From Candidatus Fermentibacterota bacterium (lineage in GTDB: Bacteria; JAFGKV01): a stretch of 27,893 nt of DNA. The notes under the pieces were generated by a model. It saw only the letters and a list, made by a program, of their open reading frames with translations. It had not been told where the DNA came from and ran no database searches. Below are positions 1-7,870 of this stretch, piece after piece. Numbering within the stretch: position 1 is the stretch's first letter; every line of letters starts with the position of its first letter. Both the position numbers and the translations under genes were made by a program. Where the stretch lies: NCBI GenBank assembly GCA_016928395.1, contig JAFGKV010000174.1:1-27893 (forward strand). Direction: 5' to 3'.

Positions 1-12
1 CGAGCTGAATCC

Positions 13-630
13 GTGACACCCGCCATCATTGTCAGCGCGGCCTACATTGCGGCGCAGATGCTGGCCGACGTGGCAAGCCTTCGGATTGTCCTCTTGGCGG
101 GATTCTCCATCGACGCCGGCACGTTCATCTACCCCTTGACCTTTACCTTGCGGGATTTGGTGCACAAGACAGCGGGCATCAAGGCCGCCCGGGTTCTCAT
201 CCTCGCCGCCGCTGCGGTGAACCTCCTCATGGCGGGCTTCTTCTGGCTGGTGGCTCACCTGCCTGCTGATCCGGCGGTCGGCCCCCAACTGGAGTTCGGG
301 ATTGTGCTTTCCCCGGTGTGGCGCATCGTCATTGCGTCCATCGTCGCCGAGGTTCTCTCAGAGATGATCGATACTGAGAACTACCGGCTGTGGGTGCAGT
401 ACGTAACCCGCCGGTACCAATGGTCACGGGTTCTCGTAAGCAATGCTATCAGCGTGCCCATCGACAGCCTCACCTTTGCATGGCTTGCCTTCGGCGGGAT
501 TCTGCCCTCGAAAGTGGTCTGGTCTATCGTGCTGAGCAATATCCTCATCAAAGGCCTCACCACCGTGCTCACCCTCCCGGCCATCTACCTCGTCAAGGAA
601 CACCCGGGCACCGCTGGTGAGGGCCGATGA
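13..630 (+). CDS. yhhQ: Queuosine precursor transporter, VUT/YhhQ family
   Basis: An integral membrane protein of about 205 residues with around six hydrophobic segments. YhhQ-family proteins import queuosine precursors (preQ0/preQ1) across the inner membrane for tRNA modification. Family-typical stretches are visible: SEMIDTENYRLW near residues 116-127 and SNAISVPIDSLTFAW near 142-156. The C-terminal helix leads into a short basic/acidic tail. The GTG at position 13 is the first start in the window, but the frame is open to the left edge, so the true start may lie upstream. The stop overlaps the ATG of the next gene by four bases (ATGA), suggesting translational coupling to the SGNH protein. 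No other queuosine gene is in view. The family call is confident; the exact substrate (preQ0, preQ1 or queuine) is not determinable. Confidence 0.85.
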   Translation: MTPAIIVSAAYIAAQMLADVASLRIVLLAGFSIDAGTFIYPLTFTLRDLVHKTAGIKAARVLILAAAAVNLLMAGFFWLVAHLPADPAVGPQLEFGIVLSPVWRIVIASIVAEVLSEMIDTENYRLWVQYVTRRYQWSRVLVSNAISVPIDSLTFAWLAFGGILPSKVVWSIVLSNILIKGLTTVLTLPAIYLVKEHPGTAGEGR

Positions 631-1955
631 CTCCTGTCGTGACATCTCGCCGCAGTTCCCTGATCAATCTGCTGGTCTTGGTGATGGCGTCGGCCATCGC
701 CCTCACGCTTCTGGAGATTGCAGCGCCGGTCGTCTTCCGGGCGAACATGGGCCGCTCATTCAGTCGGAAGGAAGCGACAGCTGGCCTCGAGGCGGCACAG
801 GTGACTTTCGAGGATGTCGTCGCTCTGGACGAGCCCGGGTTCACCCAGGATCACGTACTTCATCCGTATCTGGGCTTCGTTGACCTTCATACAGCAACCC
901 TCTCGCCCGGCAACCCACACTATGTGAACACCTTCGGCTTCGTGGGCATGGATCCGATTCAGACGCGGGACCCGGCCACCCTCATCGTCGGCATCTTCGG
1001 GGGTTCAGTCGCGAACATTCTCTATCGGGGATCGCGAGGGCATATCGTGGAGAGACTCCGGGCGCTCTACCCGGAGCGGGAAATCAAGATCGTATGCGGC
1101 GCACTGGCCGGGTATAAGCAGCCCCAGCAGCTTTTGGCCCTCGCCTACTTCCACGCCATCGGCGGCGAGTTTGACATCGTGGTCAATGTCGATGGGTACA
1201 ATGAGATTGCGCTTCCTCACGAGGAGAACATTCTCGCCGGCGTGAATCCCTTCTTTCCTCGAAGTTGGAAGGCATACGCCCGCAAGGCCCTGGACAAGCG
1301 AATCATGGGCAAAATAGGCGAGATCACCCGTGTCCGCGACCGGAGGGCCGCCATGAAGAAGGTCGCCCAGGGATCACTCCTCCGCCACAGTTCCTTCGCT
1401 TTGGTCCTGTGGTCTGCGCTCGATACGCACGCGGCCACCAGAATCAAGGAGCTCAATACGGAAATCCTGGCCATCATCAGAGACGATCGTGAAGCCGATT
1501 ACCAGACGACAGGCCCCGAGTTCGCCTTCACAGGCCTCGGGACGATGTATGCCAGGCTTGTCGCCACCTGGTCCCAGTGCTCCCGTCAAATGGACGGGAT
1601 GGCGCGAGCGAATGGCTTCTCTTACTACCATTTCCTCCAGCCCAACCAGTACCATCGAGGATCAAAGACCCTCACCAGCGGGGAACTGGCTCATGCGTAC
1701 CTGCCGAATACTCTGGGCGCCAAGGCAGCCGAGCGGGCCTACCCGCTCCTCCGCGCCGCAGGGAGGGAGCTCGGTGCCCAAGGTGTCTGTTTCACGGACC
1801 TGAGCATGCTGTTCCAAGACGTGAGCACCGATATCTATGTTGACGACTGCTGCCACTACAATGCGCTGGGGAACCGTATGGTGATGAAGGCCATTGTGGA
1901 CGTCATCACGGCTGACCTCAAGGCTCGGGGACTGGCGGAAAAACCGCGGAGTTAG
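627..1955 (+). CDS. Membrane-anchored SGNH/GDSL hydrolase-like protein
   Basis: A 442-residue protein with an N-terminal hydrophobic segment (about residues 11-36) that should act as a signal anchor, placing the rest outside the inner membrane. SGNH blocks can be recognised: a Ser in GIFGGSVA (S127), a Gly in CGALAGY (about 158-163), an Asn in VDGYNE (N192), and the Asp/His pair in DDCCHYNALGNRM (D407, H410). The spacing suits a large SGNH domain of the type found in exopolysaccharide or lipid O-acylation/deacylation proteins. The middle (about 200-300) is less conserved and basic. It starts inside the stop of the upstream transporter gene. The fold is well supported; the substrate is unknown. 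It could be an esterase or an acyltransferase-like SGNH protein. Confidence 0.7.
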   Translation: MTPVVTSRRSSLINLLVLVMASAIALTLLEIAAPVVFRANMGRSFSRKEATAGLEAAQVTFEDVVALDEPGFTQDHVLHPYLGFVDLHTATLSPGNPHYVNTFGFVGMDPIQTRDPATLIVGIFGGSVANILYRGSRGHIVERLRALYPEREIKIVCGALAGYKQPQQLLALAYFHAIGGEFDIVVNVDGYNEIALPHEENILAGVNPFFPRSWKAYARKALDKRIMGKIGEITRVRDRRAAMKKVAQGSLLRHSSFALVLWSALDTHAATRIKELNTEILAIIRDDREADYQTTGPEFAFTGLGTMYARLVATWSQCSRQMDGMARANGFSYYHFLQPNQYHRGSKTLTSGELAHAYLPNTLGAKAAERAYPLLRAAGRELGAQGVCFTDLSMLFQDVSTDIYVDDCCHYNALGNRMVMKAIVDVITADLKARGLAEKPRS

Positions 1956-2012
1956 CGCGAAAGGCCCCGTCTCGCGGCAAAGACAGGGCAAGTCGCAGAT
2001 GCGCGGGGCTCG

Positions 2013-2915
2013 CTATGGGCCCTTTCCCAAGAAGCGAGGATCCCCTCGCGCCGAAGCCACAGCCTTCAATGCGCTGGCTTCCTTGTCTTTGATCTCCAGC
2101 ATCAGGTCAAAATCGTGAGGGTCGCTCTCGGCAAGGAAGCTGGCAAAATCGCCCATGTCGATGGACTCGGCATGGCTTCCCTGTCTGGCGCCGGCTTTCT
2201 GGCTGCTGTAGTCGACCAGTGGCGGACCGTGCGAGGGCCCCCAGGTTACGGCCGCGCGAGCCAGGGCTTCCTTCAAGGATTCCCCGGATGAATTCACCTG
2301 GTGATGAAACCAGTCAAGTACCACCGGGATACCAGCATCTTCGCTGACCCTGACGCAGTCGGCCAAAGTGAAGAGGCGGTCATCGTTCTCCACCACCAAC
2401 CGCCTCCGTATCCGCCGGTCAAGGACCGCGCACCGGCGGACAAACCGCGCCAGGCTCCCTTCCCTGTCGCCATAGGCACCGCCGATGTGGATCTGAATCT
2501 TTGCGTCGGGGCCCATACCCATGGCATCCAGCACCTCGGCGTGGTAGAGCAACTCGGCGATGCTGCGGGCGTTCACATCGTCCGACGGCGAGTTGAGAAG
2601 CACGAACTGGTCCGGGTGCATGGTGAGTCGGAACCGGTGACACCGGGCGAACTCTCCCAGCCGAGCCAGGGTTTCACCGAAATGGGCGGACCAGTCAAAG
2701 GTACACACGGGATGGGAGGCGAACGGTACGAGATCTGAGGTGATCCGAAAGAAGAGAATATCATGTGCCAGATTGTAGCGCAGCACTGCGTCGAGACAGG
2801 CCAGATTGCCCTTCACGGTGGCGATGAGGCGTTCCTCGCTGTAGGACTTGAGACGAAACGTCGCGGCACCCGTACAGCCTATGCCCCGATTGATGCACGG
2901 GTAGCCGATCCGCAT
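2013..2915 (-). CDS. uvsE: UV damage endonuclease UvsE/UvdE
   Basis: A 300-residue TIM-barrel endonuclease of the UvsE family, which nicks DNA directly 5' of cyclobutane dimers and 6-4 photoproducts in an alternative excision repair route. The start MRIGYPCINRGIGC is typical of the family. Metal-ligand and active-site stretches follow: TMHPDQFVLLNSP (about 98-110), QIHIGGAYGDREGS (about 140-153), VVENDDR (about 173-179), VLDWFHHQ (about 199-206) and MLEIKDKE near the C-terminus. Length matches the family. The ATG lies four bases after the stop of the TIGR01777 epimerase gene, so the two are probably co-transcribed. A perfect palindrome overlapping a -10-like hexamer lies about 25 bases upstream, inside the end of the epimerase gene, and could give uvsE its own damage-responsive control (inference). 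Confidence 0.93.
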   Translation of the reverse strand: MRIGYPCINRGIGCTGAATFRLKSYSEERLIATVKGNLACLDAVLRYNLAHDILFFRITSDLVPFASHPVCTFDWSAHFGETLARLGEFARCHRFRLTMHPDQFVLLNSPSDDVNARSIAELLYHAEVLDAMGMGPDAKIQIHIGGAYGDREGSLARFVRRCAVLDRRIRRRLVVENDDRLFTLADCVRVSEDAGIPVVLDWFHHQVNSSGESLKEALARAAVTWGPSHGPPLVDYSSQKAGARQGSHAESIDMGDFASFLAESDPHDFDLMLEIKDKEASALKAVASARGDPRFLGKGP

Positions 2916-2919
2916 GATC

Positions 2920-3852
2920 CTACAGCACGGAATCCAGAGCTATTCTAATAGTAGAATAGCCGAAACGAAATCCTTCTGCCACCAGTCGTCGGGGATACAC
3001 GCGTTGGCTCGTCAGCAGAACCTCCCGCGCCATGGCGCCGAGACCGAGACGCAGGGCGAAAGCCGGCACGGGACACAGAACCGGGCGACGAAGAGCCCCG
3101 CCCAAAGCCCTGGCAAATTCACCCTGCCGGATCGGCGACGGTGCACAGACATTGAAGACACCCGCCAAATCCGACCTTCCCGCCACGAACTCCACAGCTT
3201 TGGCCACATCCTCGATATGCACCCACGGGAACCACTGGCGCCCATTGCCCAATGGGCCGCCCAAGAAGATTCGGAAGGGCCCCGCGGCGCGGGGCAGGAA
3301 TCCACCCCTGCCAATCACTACTGCCATGCGCATGACAACCCGCCGTACCCCTCGCTGCCCCACTGCGGCAGTGGAGGCCTCCCATGCCTCGACCACCGAC
3401 GGAAGGAAGCCCTTGCCGGCAGGCGAGGCTTCGTCGAGCCGCTCCTCTCCCCTATCGCCGTAGAACCCAACCGCCGAGGCCTGAATCAACGCTTTGGGAG
3501 GTGTGGCGGAGGCTTCGATTGCCTCCACCAGTGCCTCTCCCGCCAGAATGCGGCTGGCCAGGATCCCTTGACGCTTCTCGGATGTCCATACGCCGGTGAT
3601 GGGCTCGCCCGCCAGGTTGATCACTGCGTCCGCCCCGTCAACCTCAAGACACCATGGTCCGGCTGTCTGACCGTCCCACTGAACATACCGGACACCCCCG
3701 TTGGAGAATTCGACGCCCGAGCGCCTGGTAAGAATCACCACGGAGAGCCCGCTCGCCACGAGGCGCGCCGCCACGGCCCGGCCGATGAAGCCCGAGCCGC
3801 CTGCCACCACCACCCGCCCTGCCTTGGCGGCATCATGCAGCCCTTGCGTCAC
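2920..3852 (-). CDS. TIGR01777 family epimerase/oxidoreductase (YfcH-like)
   Basis: A 310-residue extended short-chain dehydrogenase-type protein. The N-terminal Rossmann motif VVVAGGSGFIGRA (about 14-26) binds a dinucleotide. Family hallmarks follow: INLAGEPITG, QASAVGFYGDRGEE, WFPWVHIEDVAKA, and a C-terminal DUF1731-like segment reading LLTSQRVYPRRLVAEGFRFG. These identify the YfcH/SulA-homologue family, whose physiological substrate is generally unknown. The start is a GTG; the first residues are few before the Rossmann strand, so the start is plausible. It is the upstream gene of a two-gene unit with uvsE. Family assignment is confident; the reaction is not known. Confidence 0.88.
   Translation of the reverse strand: MTQGLHDAAKAGRVVVAGGSGFIGRAVAARLVASGLSVVILTRRSGVEFSNGGVRYVQWDGQTAGPWCLEVDGADAVINLAGEPITGVWTSEKRQGILASRILAGEALVEAIEASATPPKALIQASAVGFYGDRGEERLDEASPAGKGFLPSVVEAWEASTAAVGQRGVRRVVMRMAVVIGRGGFLPRAAGPFRIFLGGPLGNGRQWFPWVHIEDVAKAVEFVAGRSDLAGVFNVCAPSPIRQGEFARALGGALRRPVLCPVPAFALRLGLGAMAREVLLTSQRVYPRRLVAEGFRFGYSTIRIALDSVL
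2939..2960. promoter_or_regulatory. Perfect 9-bp palindrome upstream of uvsE, candidate operator
   Basis: The arms GCTATTCTA (2939-2947) and TAGAATAGC (2952-2960) are perfect inverted repeats separated by ATAG. The element lies in the last codons of the epimerase gene and ends 24 bases before the uvsE start. On the minus strand one arm contains TAGAAT, a good -10 match, with a poor -35 (TTTCGT) 17 bases upstream. A repressor bound here would cover that -10. The sequence is not a match to the SOS boxes of E. coli or B. subtilis, so the regulator is unknown. It could instead be an RNA hairpin. Confidence 0.5.
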
Positions 3853-3924
3853 TCTGGCACCGTGTCGGCTGTGTGCTCCGTTGGCGTCTCCGTTGGCGCA
3901 GAGAGCGTATGCCCGTGTGACATG

Positions 3925-6900
3925 CTACGGCCCCGTGGGGGTCAGGAAATCAGTTTCACCCACCCGGTTAGATGCAGGGCCCTCATTGCCCGATGCATCC
4001 CGGGCGGTCACCACGTAGACCCAGTTGAGTTCCGGATCTCCGGCCCCGCCCTCATCAGTCCACGGAGGGTTCTGCACCGTGGTGAGCAACGACCAGGGGC
4101 CGGGTGTGAAATGGGGGATGACGCTCCGGTACACACGGTATTCCGTGACACCCACATTGTCCCACGGGGCTGACCAGGTGAGCACGACATCCTCTCCATT
4201 CACTCCACGCATGATGCCTAGATCGACAATGCCCTCGGGGGGCACGCCGTCCGCCCCATCCAAGAGCCATGCCAGGGCCTGCTGAAGGAAGATGAGCGGC
4301 TGACTGGGCGGCGCCTGGCCAGAGGTCAATGCCTCGAATGGGGTGGCCATGAATACGACGCGGTAGGCCGTCTGGCCGGAGGCCGGGTAGCGCAGGGCCG
4401 TAATCTGGGCCGAGGTTCCCACCGTGAGGATGCCTGCGGCCCCGGCGTCGGGCACGATGGCATCGGGATACTCCGACATGCCGGCGGGGAAGTCCGTGGG
4501 CATCACCATCCCGGCGGTAATGGGATCCGCCGGGACTCCCCGCACTTCATTGACCGTGATACTCGTCGTGGAGCTTGCCACGTGCAGGTAGGTGGAAGTG
4601 AACGAACTGGATCCGTACGAGGTAAGGTAGTTCTCTGCCGAGAAGAGCAGCGCACCGCCCCCGTCCAGATAGGTCGCCAAGGTCTGCTGGTCCGTCGGTG
4701 ACATGGAGGAGACGTTCTGGTCACCGGCGGTCCACACGACAACCGGATACAAAGACAGCATAGCCAAAGGCACGGAGCCCTGAGCCGGTACATCCCACCA
4801 GTCGAAGCTGTAACCGGAGGCGTTCATGGCGTCCAACAGCCGGCCCTCGATGGGTTCGTCGTCCGTATCAACCACGAGGACCGTGGGCTGACCGAGAACC
4901 AGGGTGAACGGCAAGGTCGCCTGCCACGGCCCCAAGGCATCGACCTGCACGGAGAACGCCGCTACGGCCCCTTCGGGGCACTCGCCGCCCACGGAGATGA
5001 CAAAGGGCTGGGCATTGGTTTCACTCCCCCCTGGATTCAGGGACGGGAACGGAGCAATCGCAAATCCGACGGTCACATCGGGATGCGTGGATGCAACGGT
5101 GCCCTGCACCGACGATGCCGAACCGGAGCCCGTATTGCGCAGATAGACGTAGAGATCGACTGTCTCACCGGGATCTGCCCGGCCATTGCCGTTTCCTCCC
5201 GCATCGTCCACCGCAACCGAGTCGATCTGAAGCACGGGAGCATGAAGCACCATGGCAAACTGCCGAATCCAGGCGCTGTCTCCGGAAGACAAGGCCAACT
5301 CGAACGGCACGACATGGTTGTCGGCCGCTCCCCCGGCCACGGCCAACCGGTAGGGACCTGTGCTTTGGGCCGTCGCATCCGGCGCCATGGATCCGTACCC
5401 CTGTACGGCATCGGTAATAGCTACCATGCCATCGCCGGACGAAAGCGTGCCTGTGACCGGAGGTGCCTCACTTTGGCCAACATTCCAGAGCCGTATGTCG
5501 AGGGCCACAGAGTCTCCCTGTTCCACAATGCCATTCACCGTGCCGAAGGTATCGACTGCCATGAGGGAGTCTATCACCACATACCAGCCTTCCGCCGGCG
5601 CCAGTTGAACCGTTCCCTGGTAGGGAATCCTGTTATGAGCGCTTACCACCAGGTCAACCGGGCCGGGTATCGTGGGAGGCTCGTCAAAGATGATGTGGGC
5701 AGTGCCGCCGGAAACCAGTGCCCGGCCCAGCAGGTCACCGTCACGACTCATGGCAGCCATTGCACCGTCGGTGTCGACCAACACGGTGAAACTTGTCACG
5801 CCCACTACGGATGCAGCATCGTGGTTGACGACCATGGCCGCGGGTTCTGCGGTGTGGATATCCTGGGTGGGATCGCCGTAGTAGTGAAACATCTCCATTT
5901 CCGTGCGCGTCGTGGTGGGATCCGGAGCCCAGGGATACCCCGCGCCGTTGGTCAGCACGTACTTGTCATACATCCACCACTTGGCGAAGTCCACCACCAC
6001 CCCCTGGCGGTAGGTGGGGCTGCCCCACGGATTCTGGCTGGTTCCTCCGGGATAGGAGGGATCAAACCCGGGCCACATGGCATCGTAGATGCCTTTCACC
6101 AGCTCGTCGTTGTACCCGCTGTAACTGACCCGGGTCGCGCCGACCACCCCGACGGCGCCCCCGGGGGAGAGCCGGAGCAACTCCTCGCAGAAGCTCTCGA
6201 AGGTGCTGCTATTGCTGTCGGTTTCCGAATCAAAGTAGCCGGTGAGACAGTTCAGACTGTACACGACCGGGAGCATTGCGCCGTTGGCGAGCTGCGCGAA
6301 ATGCGACAGGGTGAAGCTGGGGTGGCTCCATCCATCGGTATCGCCATGATCCCGGTGATTCACGATGAATGAGCCCGCGTTAAAGTTGGCGATGACATCG
6401 GCCGTGGAGCCTGGCGGCGTTCCCGCCTCGTAGGCACGGGTTACGTCGAAGCCGAGGGAGATCAGATAGTCGTAGATCATGTTGGACACGGTGACAAAGT
6501 ATCTGCCCGCCTCGTCGTATGCGGCCAGGAACACATGGTTGTTCCACCCGCCTGCCGGGGGGTTCTGCTCATAGCCAAGGATCTTCGCAAACGGCCCGCT
6601 TTGGGTTGCGCTGTCCACCGAGATGCGCCCATGGTGGATATCGGCAAAGTAGTCGTCGCCATCCACGGTGGCATACCATAGATCCGTCCCCGTCAAAGTG
6701 CCGTGATAGGGATGCGTATAGAGGTAGTTCGTGGGCATCAGATCCGCATCACCAACCAGGAGCACAAAACTAGGAGGCGTCTCCCAGGTCTCATACGCAG
6801 TCTGGACATACGCGCGAATACCTTCGGCATCCCAGCCCGCCTGAGTGCGGGTAACCATCACCGTGGGGATACCCGACATGCGGCGCCATTGTACCAAAGG

Positions 6901-7662
6901 CTGCACGGCCTCGGAGAACCCATCGGGCACGATGATGAGCAGTTCACCTTCGCCCTCGCGCACGGCGGGGAGCGGAGAAACGCCGCCCACCTGGTCGTAG
7001 TTCAGTAGCATGCCGGCATACAGAGGCTCGAAGAAACGTGACCTGAGCCGCTGCGGCACGAAAAAGCCAGCGCCGCCGGTGAATCGAACGTCAACCCGAC
7101 ACCGGGTATACGCAACCAGTCGGGATGTCTCGGCATAGAATCGCAGCGGAAACACTCCGACGAGCGCCGTCTGCAGGCCCCGCACAGTGTAGGGTTGGCT
7201 CACGAGGAGCCTCTCGGCGGGAAACCCCTGGCCGCCTCGATAGTGGCCGTTGTCCATAATGAAGGGCACCTGGGCGCCATCGAGATCTGGGACCGGCTCC
7301 TGCGCGGGCCACACACGAAAACCCTCAAGTATCACACTGTCCAGCACGGCGATGCTGGCCGAGACCGCGGCCCCTCGGGGAAGGCCGATGAAACGCCCAA
7401 CATACGGAATTTCCGGCAGCCCCACGTCTGCAGTCCGTCCTGAGGATGGCAGGCGAAGCCGCTGGAACGGCCCGCCTTCGTGCTCTATGTCCTCGACCCA
7501 CATACCGCCAAGACCCACCTCGTATACGCAGCCCGACAGGTCATTGGAGAGCATGGTGATGGCAATCCCTGCCGGCTCCCCCTCGCCGGCGAAAGACACC
7601 CACCGCTCATCTGCCCGTGAGTGAGCTATCAGAAGAAGCAGAATGGCAAAGAATCGCGTCAC
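3925..7662 (-). CDS. Secreted gingipain-type C25 cysteine peptidase, multidomain
   Basis: A 1245-residue exported protease. The GTG start is preceded by GAGGGAG seven bases away and begins a signal peptide (MTRFFAILLLLIAHSRA). Residues about 20-235 form a C25-type propeptide. The peptidase domain (about 240-605) has the catalytic His in NHRDHG (H439) and Cys in SLNCLTG (C472), followed by the family's FHYYGDPTQ segment. An Ig-like C25 tail domain (about 610-680) comes next. Then follow two CARDB-like adhesive/beta modules, one with a GNGRADPGE motif (about 690-930). A class I glutamine-amidotransferase/ThuA-like alpha/beta domain (about 935-1130) precedes a C-terminal fibronectin-III module (about 1140-1235) ending VGETDF. 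No type IX secretion C-terminal domain is evident. It faces the GAF-GGDEF gene across a divergent intergenic region. It is probably a surface or secreted endopeptidase; specificity cannot be read. Confidence 0.9.
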   Translation of the reverse strand: MTRFFAILLLLIAHSRADERWVSFAGEGEPAGIAITMLSNDLSGCVYEVGLGGMWVEDIEHEGGPFQRLRLPSSGRTADVGLPEIPYVGRFIGLPRGAAVSASIAVLDSVILEGFRVWPAQEPVPDLDGAQVPFIMDNGHYRGGQGFPAERLLVSQPYTVRGLQTALVGVFPLRFYAETSRLVAYTRCRVDVRFTGGAGFFVPQRLRSRFFEPLYAGMLLNYDQVGGVSPLPAVREGEGELLIIVPDGFSEAVQPLVQWRRMSGIPTVMVTRTQAGWDAEGIRAYVQTAYETWETPPSFVLLVGDADLMPTNYLYTHPYHGTLTGTDLWYATVDGDDYFADIHHGRISVDSATQSGPFAKILGYEQNPPAGGWNNHVFLAAYDEAGRYFVTVSNMIYDYLISLGFDVTRAYEAGTPPGSTADVIANFNAGSFIVNHRDHGDTDGWSHPSFTLSHFAQLANGAMLPVVYSLNCLTGYFDSETDSNSSTFESFCEELLRLSPGGAVGVVGATRVSYSGYNDELVKGIYDAMWPGFDPSYPGGTSQNPWGSPTYRQGVVVDFAKWWMYDKYVLTNGAGYPWAPDPTTTRTEMEMFHYYGDPTQDIHTAEPAAMVVNHDAASVVGVTSFTVLVDTDGAMAAMSRDGDLLGRALVSGGTAHIIFDEPPTIPGPVDLVVSAHNRIPYQGTVQLAPAEGWYVVIDSLMAVDTFGTVNGIVEQGDSVALDIRLWNVGQSEAPPVTGTLSSGDGMVAITDAVQGYGSMAPDATAQSTGPYRLAVAGGAADNHVVPFELALSSGDSAWIRQFAMVLHAPVLQIDSVAVDDAGGNGNGRADPGETVDLYVYLRNTGSGSASSVQGTVASTHPDVTVGFAIAPFPSLNPGGSETNAQPFVISVGGECPEGAVAAFSVQVDALGPWQATLPFTLVLGQPTVLVVDTDDEPIEGRLLDAMNASGYSFDWWDVPAQGSVPLAMLSLYPVVVWTAGDQNVSSMSPTDQQTLATYLDGGGALLFSAENYLTSYGSSSFTSTYLHVASSTTSITVNEVRGVPADPITAGMVMPTDFPAGMSEYPDAIVPDAGAAGILTVGTSAQITALRYPASGQTAYRVVFMATPFEALTSGQAPPSQPLIFLQQALAWLLDGADGVPPEGIVDLGIMRGVNGEDVVLTWSAPWDNVGVTEYRVYRSVIPHFTPGPWSLLTTVQNPPWTDEGGAGDPELNWVYVVTARDASGNEGPASNRVGETDFLTPTGP

Positions 7663-7870
7663 GAGACTACTCCCTCGGTTGGGGATCTATGGAACCGGGC
7701 CATGGATAATGCCCACAGAGTACCCCATGACAGCCCATCTGTCCAGTAGACGAGGCCGGCCTTGCCGGTGCGTGCGTGGCATGGTAGAATCACAGGCATC
7801 CTGCTTCCGCCTTCTGGCTCCGCGCACGCCAGGCGGGATCCGGCCGCACCCGAACCGCGGGAGTCATCCC
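7663..7870. other. Divergent intergenic region, C25 peptidase / GAF-GGDEF
   Basis: This 208-base spacer separates two divergently transcribed genes. It holds the ribosome-binding sequence of the peptidase gene next to 7662 and, on the plus strand, a good sigma70-like promoter for the GGDEF gene (7762-7790). A weak minus-strand candidate (CTGTCA, 16 bases, CATTAT; four of six matches each) could serve the peptidase but is not convincing. The plus-strand reading frame of the GGDEF gene stays open through this spacer, but that part looks non-coding because the promoter lies within it. Confidence 0.6.
7762..7790 (+). promoter_or_regulatory. Sigma70-like promoter of the GAF-GGDEF gene
   Basis: TTGCCG (7762-7767), a 17-base spacer, and TAGAAT (7785-7790) form a near-consensus sigma70-type promoter pointing at the GGDEF gene. 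Transcription would start near 7797, giving a leader of about 74 bases before the ATG at 7871. Its location supports the internal ATG rather than the more upstream in-frame starts. Confidence 0.65.

Noticed and set aside
1956-2012. Possible bidirectional terminator between the SGNH gene and uvsE
   Set aside because: The only pairing (around GAAAGGCCC and GGGCCCTTTC) needs a bulge and a loop of about 50 bases that extends into uvsE; no T-run.
3876-3898. Duplicated CTCCGTTGGCG in the spacer before the epimerase gene
   Set aside because: Two 11-base copies only, no symmetry or promoter context; likely a chance or slippage duplication.
2914-4173. Long plus-strand open frame (about 419 codons) antisense to the epimerase and C25 genes
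   Set aside because: Composition is Pro/Arg/His-rich without any family motif, and both minus-strand genes beneath it are clear; it is a GC-driven shadow.
5083-6372. Long plus-strand open frame (about 429 codons) antisense to the C25 peptidase
   Set aside because: It lies wholly inside the convincing C25 gene and shows no recognisable domain or start signal.
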